A stretch of DNA of 64,000 nt from Dactylosporangium sp. AC04546. Its GTDB lineage: Bacteria; Actinomycetota; Actinomycetes; Mycobacteriales; Micromonosporaceae. The stretch is from positions 41,121 through 105,120 of the forward strand of contig NZ_JAHYSG010000034.1 in NCBI RefSeq assembly GCF_022095675.1. The letters run 5' to 3'. The notes beneath the pieces were generated by a model. That model made no database searches, was not told the origin of the DNA, and saw only the letters and a program-made list of their open reading frames with translations. This document shows, piece after piece, positions 31,324-40,340 of this stretch (the first letter of the stretch is position 1; each line of letters begins with the position of its first letter). The position numbers were made by a program, and so were the translations under genes.

Positions 31324-34190
31324 GCCGCCACGCTGTCGTGCGACGGGACAACGTCCTGCTGTGCGAGGTCGGTGCGCTGCAGCAGGGCCCCCTGGTCGGC
31401 GTCGTAGAGCGCGATGCGCATGCGCAGCGGGCCGGGCCGGACCGGCACGACCGTGAAGACCTGCTCGTTGAGGGGCGCCCAGGCGTCGAGCCGGGCCGAC
31501 CGGGCCCGCGGCGTCACGTCGGCGCCGTCCGTGTCGAGCATGACCGTCACCCGGCGGGCGCCGGCCGGCGGCAGCGATTGCGTCAGCGCGGGCGCCGTGA
31601 TCGAGTAACCGACGGTGAACGGCTCGCCGACGCGCAGGGGCGCGTCGTCGGCGCGCTCGAGCCAGGCGACCGGTGCCCGCCCGGCCGGTTCACCGGAAAA
31701 CGCGTCGGCCGGCAGCCGCGACAGGCCCGCGGAGGCGAGCGCGCCCGCCTCGCCGGCCGGGTCGCCGTGCGCGTGGAACACCAGCGCCGCGGCGACCAGC
31801 GCGCGGGTGGCCCCGGCGCCGTCGCCGGTGCGGCGCAGCAGTTCGCCCTCGGCCCAGCGCAGCCCGGCCCACAGCGGCGCCCGGTCGTGCCACAGCAGCG
31901 GTTCGACCGCCTCGGCGTCCATCGTGGCGTACTGGTACTGCTCGAGGGCGTCGCCGCCCCGGTCGCACGCGAGCAGCGCTCGGACGAGCACGCCGCGGGC
32001 CCGGACGGCGCCGACGTGGTCGTGCATGTGCTGGAACCGGTAGAGGGCCTCCGCCGCCCGGTGCACGGCGCGGGCGCCGGTGTGGCGTCGGTTGCGCCGG
32101 TCGGCCTGGAACTCGTCGAGGCGCAGCTCGGCCAGCCGGAGCAGGATCGCGGCAGCCCGCGACGCGTCATCCTCGAACTTCGGCAGCAGTCCGCGCAACA
32201 CCGTCGACGCGGCCCGCCAGTCGCCCTCTCGACGCAGCACCTCGGCCCGTGCCCATCCGTAGCAGAACGTCAACTCGGCGTCGTCGTCGCCGATGGGAGG
32301 CTCGCCGATCGACCGCAGCCCGTATGTCGCCGCCACCCGCATCAGATCGATCAGCCGCTCGGTGTCCCGGTCGCCCACCCGCCGCGCCAGCAGCGCGGCG
32401 CGGTGCAGCTCGTGGTCGGCGTCGCGGAGGTACCCGGCGCGCAGCAGCGCCTCGGCGATCCGGCGATGCGCCTCGGCCTCGAGGCGGGCGGAGTGCCGGC
32501 TCGCGTCATTGTTCGCCGCCGCCGCGGCGGTGTCCAGCACCGCGAACGCCTCGGCGAGTCCCGGGAATTCCTCGCCTTTCTGCCGGTAGCCGCCCAGCCG
32601 GCCCAGGAACCGGCCCCGGGCCAGCTGGACCCGGATCAGCGCGTGCGGGTCGTGGCCGGTGTCGGCGTTCCATCCGGCCACCTCGAACGCCGCCATGACG
32701 TCGCGCCGGTCCACCTCGTCCGGGACCGCGTCGCCGAGCTGCGCCGCGATGCGCCAGCACACCTCGTCGCGGCCGGCGGCGTCGGTCGCGAGGACGCAGC
32801 GCAGCAGGTTGCGGTACTCCGCGCGGACCCAGCGGTCGGGCAGTGGCGCCTCTTCGAGCGGGTGGGAGTACGGCAGGCTCCCCGGCTCCGGAGGCTCCTC
32901 GCCGGCCAGCCGGAACGCCTCCTGGTAGACCTCGTCGAAGCGCCGCATCGGCCAGTGGGTGTCGACGCCGCTGCCGCGCAGCCGGGTCTGGGCGAACGCC
33001 CGGAACAGCGGGTGGAAGCGGTAGCGGTCCAGGCCGCTGACCTGGTCGAGCCCGGCGAGGTCGAGCAGCTGCCGCTCGGCCAGCCGGCTCACGATCGAGG
33101 CGATCTCGGCCTGGTCGCCGCGGTCGCTGTCGAGGCCGAGCAGCGGGATGAGCATCCACGGCACCAGGCTCGGCGTCTGCACCAGCGACAGCAGCTCGAA
33201 CGCGCGCTGCTCGTCGGCGGTCAGCCGGGCGTACTCGCTCTCGATCCGCTCGTAGACGATCTGCAGGTCGTCGGAGAGCTCACCGTCGTCGTCGGTCTCC
33301 TTCCGCTCCGGTTCGGCCATCCCCGCCGCCAGCTCGCGCAGGCCCCGTGCGGCCTGGGGCAGCCCGATGCGGTCGCGGACCACCGCGTCGCCGACTGCGC
33401 GGATGGCCAGCGGCAGCCGCCCGAGCCGGTCGATGATCTCGATGGCGAACTTCTCGTCGTTGGCCGCCGTGTTGGTCACCGCCCGCAGCATCTCCAGCGC
33501 GCCGTCCATGTCGGGCACGTCGAGGCGGAACGACCGGACGCCGAGCGCCGGGCCGAGGTCGCGGCGGCTGGTGACGATGACCGCGCAGTCCTTGCCGGTC
33601 GGGATGAGCCGGGCCACCTGGTCCTGGTCGCGGGCGGCGTCGAGGATGACGAGCACGCGGGCGGACGCGGTGAACGAGCGGAACCGGGCCGAACGCTCGA
33701 TCGTCGAGGCGGGCACCGCCTCGCCGGGCCGCAGGGCGGCCAGGAACCGGCTGAGGATCTCGGCCTCGGCCCGGATGTTGCCGGCGTTGCCAAGGTTGGC
33801 GTAGAGCTGCCCGTCGGGGAACTCGTCGGCCAGGTCCCGGGCCAGCTCCCGGGCGAGCGCGGACTTGCCGACCCCGGGCATGCCGTGGATCGGCAGGATG
33901 ATGGCGCCGTTGGACTCGCCGGGCCGCCGCAGATCGTCGAACTGGCGCCGCAGCCGGCCGAGCTCCCAGTCGCGGCCCCGGAACGTGACGAGGCGGGGCG
34001 GGCGTTCACGCAGCCGCATCGGCCGGACCCGGGCGAGCACGGCCAGCTGAACCGCCGTCGCGGCCGCGGCGGCGAGCAGGACCAGGCCGAGGCCCTGCGA
34101 CCACCGGGCACCGGACCCGAAGTACAGCCCGACGCCGACGGCCGACCCGACCGCCACGGCGACCCCGGTGAGCCACACGGCTCTGGTCAT
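31320..34190 (-). CDS. Membrane-anchored STAND/NB-ARC-like ATPase with TPR-like tail (large)
   Basis: 956 residues from ATG at 34190. Two N-terminal membrane helices (5-24, 33-55) are followed by a STAND NTPase: Walker A GMPGVGKS (103-110), Walker B VLVILDAA (179-186, with Ala instead of the usual second acid) and the VIVTSR sensor (204-209). A winged-helix-like part and a long helical-repeat region (about 400-830) follow, then a C-terminal beta domain (about 840-956). Architecture is NLR/apoptosome-like: sensing by the repeats, ATP-dependent assembly, signal to a partner. It is fused by 4-bp overlaps to both neighbours. Confidence 0.85.
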   Translation of the reverse strand: MTRAVWLTGVAVAVGSAVGVGLYFGSGARWSQGLGLVLLAAAAATAVQLAVLARVRPMRLRERPPRLVTFRGRDWELGRLRRQFDDLRRPGESNGAIILPIHGMPGVGKSALARELARDLADEFPDGQLYANLGNAGNIRAEAEILSRFLAALRPGEAVPASTIERSARFRSFTASARVLVILDAARDQDQVARLIPTGKDCAVIVTSRRDLGPALGVRSFRLDVPDMDGALEMLRAVTNTAANDEKFAIEIIDRLGRLPLAIRAVGDAVVRDRIGLPQAARGLRELAAGMAEPERKETDDDGELSDDLQIVYERIESEYARLTADEQRAFELLSLVQTPSLVPWMLIPLLGLDSDRGDQAEIASIVSRLAERQLLDLAGLDQVSGLDRYRFHPLFRAFAQTRLRGSGVDTHWPMRRFDEVYQEAFRLAGEEPPEPGSLPYSHPLEEAPLPDRWVRAEYRNLLRCVLATDAAGRDEVCWRIAAQLGDAVPDEVDRRDVMAAFEVAGWNADTGHDPHALIRVQLARGRFLGRLGGYRQKGEEFPGLAEAFAVLDTAAAAANNDASRHSARLEAEAHRRIAEALLRAGYLRDADHELHRAALLARRVGDRDTERLIDLMRVAATYGLRSIGEPPIGDDDAELTFCYGWARAEVLRREGDWRAASTVLRGLLPKFEDDASRAAAILLRLAELRLDEFQADRRNRRHTGARAVHRAAEALYRFQHMHDHVGAVRARGVLVRALLACDRGGDALEQYQYATMDAEAVEPLLWHDRAPLWAGLRWAEGELLRRTGDGAGATRALVAAALVFHAHGDPAGEAGALASAGLSRLPADAFSGEPAGRAPVAWLERADDAPLRVGEPFTVGYSITAPALTQSLPPAGARRVTVMLDTDGADVTPRARSARLDAWAPLNEQVFTVVPVRPGPLRMRIALYDADQGALLQRTDLAQQDVVPSHDSVAA

Positions 34191-36517
34191 CGCCCCGCAC
34201 CGCCTTTCGCCCCGACCGAATTCCCGACTGAATGCCCGACTGTCGCTCGTTGCGACCGCGCGGCGCGGCGGGCGGCGCGCACCCGCTCGGCGCGCGGGTG
34301 GTTGCCGACCGAGCGGTAGAGCCGCTCGGCCATCCGCCACAGGTTCTGCGCCTCGTCGTGCTGCCCCAGGCCGGCCTGCGCGGCGGCCAGCCGGTCGGCC
34401 GCCCGGGCCTCGACCCAGGTGTCGCCGCAGTTGCTGAACGTCTCCAGCGCCTCGGTCAGGAATCGCACGGCAGCCTCGGTGTCACCCTCGGCCTGCAGTG
34501 CCCAGCCGATGATCTCCCGGCAATGGCCGCTGCCGTAGCGGTGGCGCATCTCCTCGAAGCCGTCGAGCGCCTCCGAGGCCATGGCGATCATGTCGGTGGG
34601 CCGCCCGGCCTTCCGCGCGGCCTGGGCCCGCTCGTAGCCGATCCAGCTGTACCACAGCTTCTGCCCCAGCCGCTCGGCGTGCTCGGCGCCGACCCGCAGC
34701 ACCTCCTCGGCCTCGCCGGGCAGGTCGATGGCCAGCAGGACCCGGCTCTCGGAGTACGCGAGCGGGGCCCACTGCCGGGGCTGACCGGCGCTGCGCCGCC
34801 GGGCCTCCCCGATGTACTGCCGGCCGAGCTGCGGGTCGGGCCCCAACGACTCGATGACCGCGAACTCACGCAAGAGCCGGACGTGCTCGACCCGGTCGTC
34901 GAGGCGGCGGCACCTGTCCAGCGCCTCGGTGAGCCGCTCCCGCGCGGGGTCGAGCTGCCGCAGCCGTCGCAGCAGCTTCGCCTCGATCCGCAGGGCGCGG
35001 ATCCGGGCCAGCGACTCGCCCTGCAGCGGCGACAGGGCCAGCAGCTCCCGCACGTCCTCGAGGCCGCCGAGCTCGGCGTGCAGGTCGGCCAGCGCCACGA
35101 CCGCCTCGGCCACCCCGGCCGGGGAGACCTCCCGGGCCAGGGCCACGGCGTCGCGGGCGTCCTTGAACGCCCGGGAGATCGCGCCGTTCTCCATGGTCGT
35201 CTGCACCCGCTCGAACACCTCCCCCAGCTCGTCGCGGCGCTGCCGGCGGTCGGCCCGGCCGTCCGCGAGCCGCTTGCGTGCCGCGCCCCGCTCGTCGTCG
35301 TCGAGCACGTCGGCGGCGATCCGGCGGGCGTAACGGTCGACGTGCTCCAGCAGCCGGAACGACTGGATGCCGGCGGCGTCGTCGCTACGCCGCTCCAGCA
35401 GGCCGGCATCGGTGAGCCGCAGGCAGTACGTCCACGCATCCGACTCGGTGCTGCCCAGCAGCATGCCGAGCTCCCACGGGGCGAAGACCCGCCCGTCGAG
35501 CAGGCCGAGGCTGACGACGGCGTACTGCTCGCCGCGGGTGAGCATGGCGTAGGCGACGTCGAGGGCCTTGTCGAACTTCTGCTCGCTGGCGTCGCTGTGC
35601 TCGGCCATCAGCTGCTGGGCGACGGCGAGGCGGCTGTTCGGCCGCTGGGCCAGGGCCATCCCCACCAGCTGGATCGCCAGCGGGTGGTACTCCGCCGCCC
35701 GGACCAGCTCGCGCGCCGCCGCGGGCTCGGCCTTCACCCGCTCGTCGCCGGCGATCGCGCCGAGCATTACCAGCGCGTCGTCGGGGGCCAGCTCGGCCAG
35801 CGGGAACGGCTCGGCGGCGAGCCCCTCGACGGGACCGCGCGAGGTGACGATCACCGCACACCACGGGCTCTGCGGCAGCAGCGGCGTCACCTGGTCGACG
35901 TCGGAGACGTCGTCGAGCACGATCAGCAGCTGGTTGCGCCGGCTGAGCCGGCGGGTCAGCCGGCGGTAGAGCGCGGCCTGCGTCTCCGCCCGCTCGGGCA
36001 TGACCGAGGCGGCCGGGCTCAGCGCCTCGATGAACCGCCGGCGCATCGTGCCGACCGCGTCGGCACGCGACGCCGCTGGCTCCGGCGTGGTGCCGGTGAC
36101 GAACCGGGCGAACAGCTCGCCGCCGTTGAACCGGTCGGCGACGCGGTGGGCGGTGTAGACGGCCAGCGCTGTCTTGCCGATGCCGGCGACGCCCCAGATG
36201 TTGGCCACGCGGGGGCCACCCGACGGGCCGCTGAGGAACGCCTCGAGCTTCGACACCTCGGCGCCGCGCCCGGCGATGTACGTCGGGGGCGGCGGCAGGT
36301 TGGACGGCGGCACGAACACGGGCAGCCGCGCGGAGCGCCGGCTCAGGTGCACGAGCATGCCGATGAGGTACCCGGCGGCCAACGCGAGGAGCAGCGGAAA
36401 CCCGTGCCGCGGCGCCACCACCGCCACGACGCCCGCGACGATAGCCGGGGCGGCGAGCGCCAGCGCGACGAGCCAGCCCTCGGATCCGGATCGATACCGC
36501 CGCAGCCATCGATCCAC
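34187..36517 (-). CDS. Membrane-anchored STAND/NB-ARC-like ATPase with TPR-like tail (first gene of operon)
   Basis: 776 residues from GTG at 36517. Two N-terminal membrane helices (14-35, 40-56), a Pro-rich linker, then NB-ARC-like ATPase: Walker A GVAGIGKT (109-116), Walker B LLIVLDD (197-203), sensor VIVTSR (223-228), and the GLPLA-like HPLAIQLVG. From about 440 the protein is alpha-helical repeats (TPR-like). A similar plan to the next gene but shorter and without its C-terminal beta domain, so the two are paralogues by architecture and not by recent copy. An imperfectly spaced inverted repeat lies just upstream. Confidence 0.85.
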   Translation of the reverse strand: MDRWLRRYRSGSEGWLVALALAAPAIVAGVVAVVAPRHGFPLLLALAAGYLIGMLVHLSRRSARLPVFVPPSNLPPPPTYIAGRGAEVSKLEAFLSGPSGGPRVANIWGVAGIGKTALAVYTAHRVADRFNGGELFARFVTGTTPEPAASRADAVGTMRRRFIEALSPAASVMPERAETQAALYRRLTRRLSRRNQLLIVLDDVSDVDQVTPLLPQSPWCAVIVTSRGPVEGLAAEPFPLAELAPDDALVMLGAIAGDERVKAEPAAARELVRAAEYHPLAIQLVGMALAQRPNSRLAVAQQLMAEHSDASEQKFDKALDVAYAMLTRGEQYAVVSLGLLDGRVFAPWELGMLLGSTESDAWTYCLRLTDAGLLERRSDDAAGIQSFRLLEHVDRYARRIAADVLDDDERGAARKRLADGRADRRQRRDELGEVFERVQTTMENGAISRAFKDARDAVALAREVSPAGVAEAVVALADLHAELGGLEDVRELLALSPLQGESLARIRALRIEAKLLRRLRQLDPARERLTEALDRCRRLDDRVEHVRLLREFAVIESLGPDPQLGRQYIGEARRRSAGQPRQWAPLAYSESRVLLAIDLPGEAEEVLRVGAEHAERLGQKLWYSWIGYERAQAARKAGRPTDMIAMASEALDGFEEMRHRYGSGHCREIIGWALQAEGDTEAAVRFLTEALETFSNCGDTWVEARAADRLAAAQAGLGQHDEAQNLWRMAERLYRSVGNHPRAERVRAARRAARSQRATVGHSVGNSVGAKGGAGR

Positions 36518-36524
36518 GGCAACC

Positions 36525-36541
36525 CCCTACGGTCGGTAGGG
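36525..36541. promoter_or_regulatory. Inverted repeat CCCTAC-N5-GTAGGG before the STAND operon
   Basis: CCCTAC (36525-36530) and GTAGGG (36536-36541) flank 5 nt, 8 bp upstream of the GTG of the first STAND gene and within the divergent gap to the DUF885 gene. Possible operator or mRNA leader hairpin. Weak evidence. Confidence 0.35.
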
Positions 36542-36656
36542 TCAGGATGACCGAGGGTTTGGCGGAATGCCATACACGAATGGTCGATCACGCCCGCCGT
36601 GCGGTACGACGTCACCGGCACCGAGCGGGGCGGCCGACGGTGGGAGGATGCGGGAC

Positions 36657-38261
36657 ATGGACACGCTCGACGGGCTCGGTGACGAATACTTCGACCGGCA
36701 CTTCGCGGCCGATCCGTTCCTCGCCGGGAGCTTCGGCGTGGCCGGGTTCGAGGCGGAGGTGCCGGACCCGAGCCGGGAGGCGGCCGCGGCGCACCGGGCC
36801 GAGCTGGGGCGACTGGCGGCGCGGCTGGACGCCGTCGACGGGGGTGACCCCGTCAGCCGCGCCGTCCTGGGCCGGCTGCTGCGTGACGGGCAGCGGACCC
36901 TCGACGACGGCCTCGTCGAGGTCGCGGTGACGGCCAGCATCGCCGGGCCGTTCGCCCAGGTGATCTCGACCGTGCCGACCGCGACCGGCCCCGACGACGC
37001 CTACCTGGCCCGGCTCGGCAAGCTCGGCGACTTCTTCGACGCCTGGGCTGATCGCTACCGGCGGGCCGCCGCCGACGGAAGGTTCGCGACCGCGCTCGGG
37101 GTGCGGCAGGCGGTCGCGCAGGTCGACGCCTATCTGGCGACGCCCCTGCAGCGGGATCCGCTGGTGCGGCGGGATTCGGTGCGGGCCGAGGCCACGGCGG
37201 TGATCGAGGCCGCGGTACGCCCGGCGCTGGCCCGGTTCCGCGCCGTCCTCGCCGACGAGCTGCTGCCGGTCGCGCGGCCCGGAGAGCGGGCCGGCGTGGG
37301 GCACGTCCCCGGCGGCGGCGACGGCTATCTCGCGCTCGTCCGGCAGTACACCACCACCGACCTCGGACCCGAGGTGATTCACCGTCAGGGGCTGGACCTG
37401 GTGGCACGGCTGCGGGAGGAGTTCGCCGAGCGGGGCGGCCGGGCGCTCGGCACGACGGACGTCGCCGAGGTGCTGGGGCGGCTGCGCGACGACCCGGCGC
37501 TGCGGTTCGCGGCCGGGGCGGAGATCGTCGGCGCCGTCACCGACGCGCTGCGGCGGGCCGAGGCCGCCGTCCCCGACTGGTTCTCGGGCTACGACATCGC
37601 CCCGTGCACGGTCCGCGAGATGGACGCGGCCGAGGCGGAGAACTCGGTGCTCGGCTACTACCTCGCCCCGTCCGCCGACGGCACGCGCCCCGGCACGCAC
37701 GTGATCAACACGTACCGGCCGGACCTGCGCCCCCGCTTCGAGTACGAGGCGCTGGCGTTCCACGAGAGCGTGCCCGGCCACCACCTGCAGATCGCGCTCG
37801 CCCAGTCCCGCGCCGACCTGCCCCGGTTCCGCCGCTTCGCCTACTTCGACGCCCACGGCGAGGGCTGGGGCCTCTACGCCGAGCGGCTCGGCGACGAGAT
37901 GGGCCTCTACACGGGTGAGCTGAGCCGCCTCGGGATGGTCTCGTTCGACGCCTGGCGGGCCTGCCGGCTCGTCGTCGACACCGGCCTGCACCACCTCGGC
38001 TGGTCCCGCGACCGGGCGGTGGCCTACATGCGCGACAACACCGCGCTGTCGGAGACCAACATCGCCAACGAGGTCGACCGGTACATCGCGATGCCGGGGC
38101 AGGCGCTGGCGTACATGATCGGCCGGCTGCGCATCGACGAGCTGCGCGAGCGCACGCGCGGGTCGCTCGACGTGCGGGCGTTCCACCATGAGGTGCTCGC
38201 CCACGGTCCGCTCCCCCTCGACGTGCTGGAGGAGCTCGTCGTCGCGGCCGCGGGGCGCTGA
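36657..38261 (+). CDS. DUF885 family (predicted zinc) peptidase
   Basis: 534 residues. ATG at 36657 has GGGAGG at 9 nt; an in-frame ATG at 36648 is too close to it. The FHESVPGHHLQIAL segment is the HExxxGHH-like metal site of DUF885, with a Glu downstream in AHGEGWGLYAERL as third ligand, an arrangement similar to M2/M32-like peptidases. All-helical, no signal peptide, so cytosolic. Divergent from the STAND operon; there is no sign they function together. Confidence 0.85.
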   Translation: MDTLDGLGDEYFDRHFAADPFLAGSFGVAGFEAEVPDPSREAAAAHRAELGRLAARLDAVDGGDPVSRAVLGRLLRDGQRTLDDGLVEVAVTASIAGPFAQVISTVPTATGPDDAYLARLGKLGDFFDAWADRYRRAAADGRFATALGVRQAVAQVDAYLATPLQRDPLVRRDSVRAEATAVIEAAVRPALARFRAVLADELLPVARPGERAGVGHVPGGGDGYLALVRQYTTTDLGPEVIHRQGLDLVARLREEFAERGGRALGTTDVAEVLGRLRDDPALRFAAGAEIVGAVTDALRRAEAAVPDWFSGYDIAPCTVREMDAAEAENSVLGYYLAPSADGTRPGTHVINTYRPDLRPRFEYEALAFHESVPGHHLQIALAQSRADLPRFRRFAYFDAHGEGWGLYAERLGDEMGLYTGELSRLGMVSFDAWRACRLVVDTGLHHLGWSRDRAVAYMRDNTALSETNIANEVDRYIAMPGQALAYMIGRLRIDELRERTRGSLDVRAFHHEVLAHGPLPLDVLEELVVAAAGR

Positions 38262-38262
38262 G

Positions 38263-38430
38263 TCACTGGCGGGTGTAGCGGGCGGTGCCGTTGGGCTCCT
38301 CCACGCTCAGGGTGGTGGACGAGCAGGTGTAGTCCGATGTGCCGTCGACCCCATGCCCACCCCTCGCGCCACGGTGATCTCACAGTAGACAGCGCGTGCA
38401 CCCTCCGGATCGGCAAAACCGATCGGCCGG
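38263..38430 (-). pseudogene. Degenerate minus-strand reading frame (possible gene relic)
   Basis: On the minus strand a segment reads TSDYTCSSTTLSVEEPNG and then ARYTRQ before a TGA at 38263-38265. Just upstream another frame reads GFADPEGARAVYCEITVARG. Together they look like one small Cys-containing protein split by a frameshift, without a start or ribosome site. It could also be chance. The rest of the 283-bp gap has overlapping GATCGG palindromes (38408-38441) and AT-rich sequence before the ABC operon. Confidence 0.3.
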
Positions 38431-38544
38431 TCAGGCCGATCAATGGTCGGGTTCCGGCTCCGTCCCGCGGAAAAGGGGCGGCGGTGCGGGCCGCGATCGC
38501 TTAATTTTGGTCGCGAAATATCGGTTGCGCGGGGGTGGGAGTCG

Positions 38545-39555
38545 ATGGCACTCGTTGAAGCACGTCAACTGACCAAGGTGTTCCGGCGGCCGGAGAAGGA
38601 TCCGGGGTTACGCGGGGCGGTCAAGCACCTGTTCGTCCGGCGGTTCGCCGACAAGGTGGCCGTCGACCATGTGGATCTCTCGATCGAGGCCGGGGAGGCG
38701 GTCGCGTACGTCGGGCCGAACGGGGCCGGGAAGTCCACCACCGTCAAGCTGCTCAGCGGCATCCTCGTGCCCAGCGCCGGGGAGGTGCGCATCGACGGGC
38801 TGTCGCCGCAGCAGGACCGGGTGAAGCTCGCGCACAAGATCGGGGTGCTGTTTGGGCAGCGGACGCAGCTGTGGTGGGATCTGCCCGTCCGGGAGTCGCT
38901 CGCCGTGCTGCGGGACATCTACGGCATCGACCACGGCACCTACCGGCAGCGCATGGCCCGGTTCGAGGACGTGCTCGAGCTCGGCGAGGTGTTGCCCGTG
39001 CTCGGGCGGAAGCTCTCGCTCGGGCAGCGGATGCGGGCCGACCTCGCGGCGGCGCTGCTGCACGCACCGCCCGTCGTCTACCTCGACGAGCCGACGATCG
39101 GGCTCGATCTCGCCGTCAAGGACCGGGTGCGGGAGTTCTTCCGCACGGTGCGGGACGAGGGTACGACCGTCATGCTCACCAGCCACGACCTCGGCGACAT
39201 CGAGGGGTTCTGCCAGCGGCTGGTCATCATCGACGAGGGGCGGATCATCTTCGACGGGGATCTCCAGGCCGTGAAGGACGCGTTCGCGAGAGAGAGAATC
39301 CTCAATCTCGAGACGGAGACGGCCGTGCCGCTCGACAAGCTCCGGGCCGCGCTGCCGGGGGCGCAGGTGGAGGCCGGGGAGACACCGCTGCAGTTCGCGG
39401 TGCGGTTCGACCGGTTCGCGATGACCGCCGGGCAGGCCGTCACGGCACTAACGCCATTGACCAACCTCGTTGACTTCCACGTCGACGAGCCATCGATCGA
39501 GGACGTCATCCGCCGCGTGTACTCCGGCGAGCTCCAGCTGGACGCGGCGGCATGA
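38545..39555 (+). CDS. ABC-2 exporter, ATP-binding subunit
   Basis: 336 residues from ATG at 38545 (GGGAG just upstream). Walker A GPNGAGKST, Q-loop FGQRTQLWWDL, signature LSLGQRMRAD, Walker B VVYLDEPT and switch His SHDLGDIEG are all present. The C-terminal extension (about 250-336) is typical of the COG4586 group of daunorubicin-resistance-like transporters. It heads a three-gene operon with the two permeases. The FGQR...WWDL form separates this group from ordinary drug exporters; substrates are unknown. Confidence 0.92.
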   Translation: MALVEARQLTKVFRRPEKDPGLRGAVKHLFVRRFADKVAVDHVDLSIEAGEAVAYVGPNGAGKSTTVKLLSGILVPSAGEVRIDGLSPQQDRVKLAHKIGVLFGQRTQLWWDLPVRESLAVLRDIYGIDHGTYRQRMARFEDVLELGEVLPVLGRKLSLGQRMRADLAAALLHAPPVVYLDEPTIGLDLAVKDRVREFFRTVRDEGTTVMLTSHDLGDIEGFCQRLVIIDEGRIIFDGDLQAVKDAFARERILNLETETAVPLDKLRAALPGAQVEAGETPLQFAVRFDRFAMTAGQAVTALTPLTNLVDFHVDEPSIEDVIRRVYSGELQLDAAA

Positions 39556-40340
39556 GGGCGTACCGGGCGTTCGCGCGGGCCACGGCGCTCAGCGCGCTCG
39601 CGTACCGGGGCAGCTTCCTGCTCTCGCTCGGCGGGATCGCCTTCCAGCTCATCGCGCTGCTCGCGGTGTGGCGGGTGCTGCTCGACGGCGGCGCGAGCAT
39701 CGGCGGGTTCGACTGGGAGCACATGCGCGGATACCTCCTCGTCGCCTTCGCCGCCAGCGCACTCGTCGGGTCGTTCGTCGACTTCCGCATGTCGTTTCGG
39801 ATCCGCTCCGGGCTCATCGCGCTCGACCTGGTCAAGCCGGTCGACTACCAGCGGGCCCGGTTCTGGGAGACGGTCGGCGGCGTCTGGATCGAGATCGCCA
39901 TCATCGTGCTGGTCGGCGGGGTGGCGGCCGTCTTCGGCGGGCTGCCCGTGACGCCGGACGGGCCCGAGCTGGCGCTGTTCCTGTGCAGCATGGTGCTCCT
40001 CGTGCCGCTCAAGTTCACCGTGTCGTACCTCAGCACGCTCGCCTGCTTCTGGACGGAGAACTTCGTCGGCGTGCTGTGGGCGCGCCAGGCGGTCACCGCC
40101 CTGCTCTCCGGTGCGCTGGTGCCGCTGGCGTACTTCCCGGACTGGCTCGCGACGGCCGCCACCTGGTCGCCGTTCGCCGGCCTCACCTCGACCCCCGCGC
40201 TCATCTTCATCGGCCAGGTGAGCGGCAGCGAGGCGGTGCTGCTCGTCGCCGTGCAGCTGGGCTGGGTGGTCGTGCTCTGGTACGCGGCGCGGGCCCTGTT
40301 CCGCGGCGCCCTTCGACAGCTCACGGTGCACGGGGGATGA
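39552..40340 (+). CDS. ABC-2 family transporter permease (COG4587-like)
   Basis: 262 residues, ATG overlapping the ATPase stop by 4 bp. Six hydrophobic segments, with the DFRMSFRIRSGLIALDLVKPVDYQ loop found in COG4587 permeases. Forms the membrane channel together with the next gene. Confidence 0.88.
   Translation: MRAYRAFARATALSALAYRGSFLLSLGGIAFQLIALLAVWRVLLDGGASIGGFDWEHMRGYLLVAFAASALVGSFVDFRMSFRIRSGLIALDLVKPVDYQRARFWETVGGVWIEIAIIVLVGGVAAVFGGLPVTPDGPELALFLCSMVLLVPLKFTVSYLSTLACFWTENFVGVLWARQAVTALLSGALVPLAYFPDWLATAATWSPFAGLTSTPALIFIGQVSGSEAVLLVAVQLGWVVVLWYAARALFRGALRQLTVHGG

Noticed and set aside
29049..36517. Known defence type such as CBASS, Avs or gasdermin system
   Set aside because: No nucleotidyltransferase, no Avs-type terminase sensor and no gasdermin-like gene is visible; it is better left as a STAND-CHAT module.
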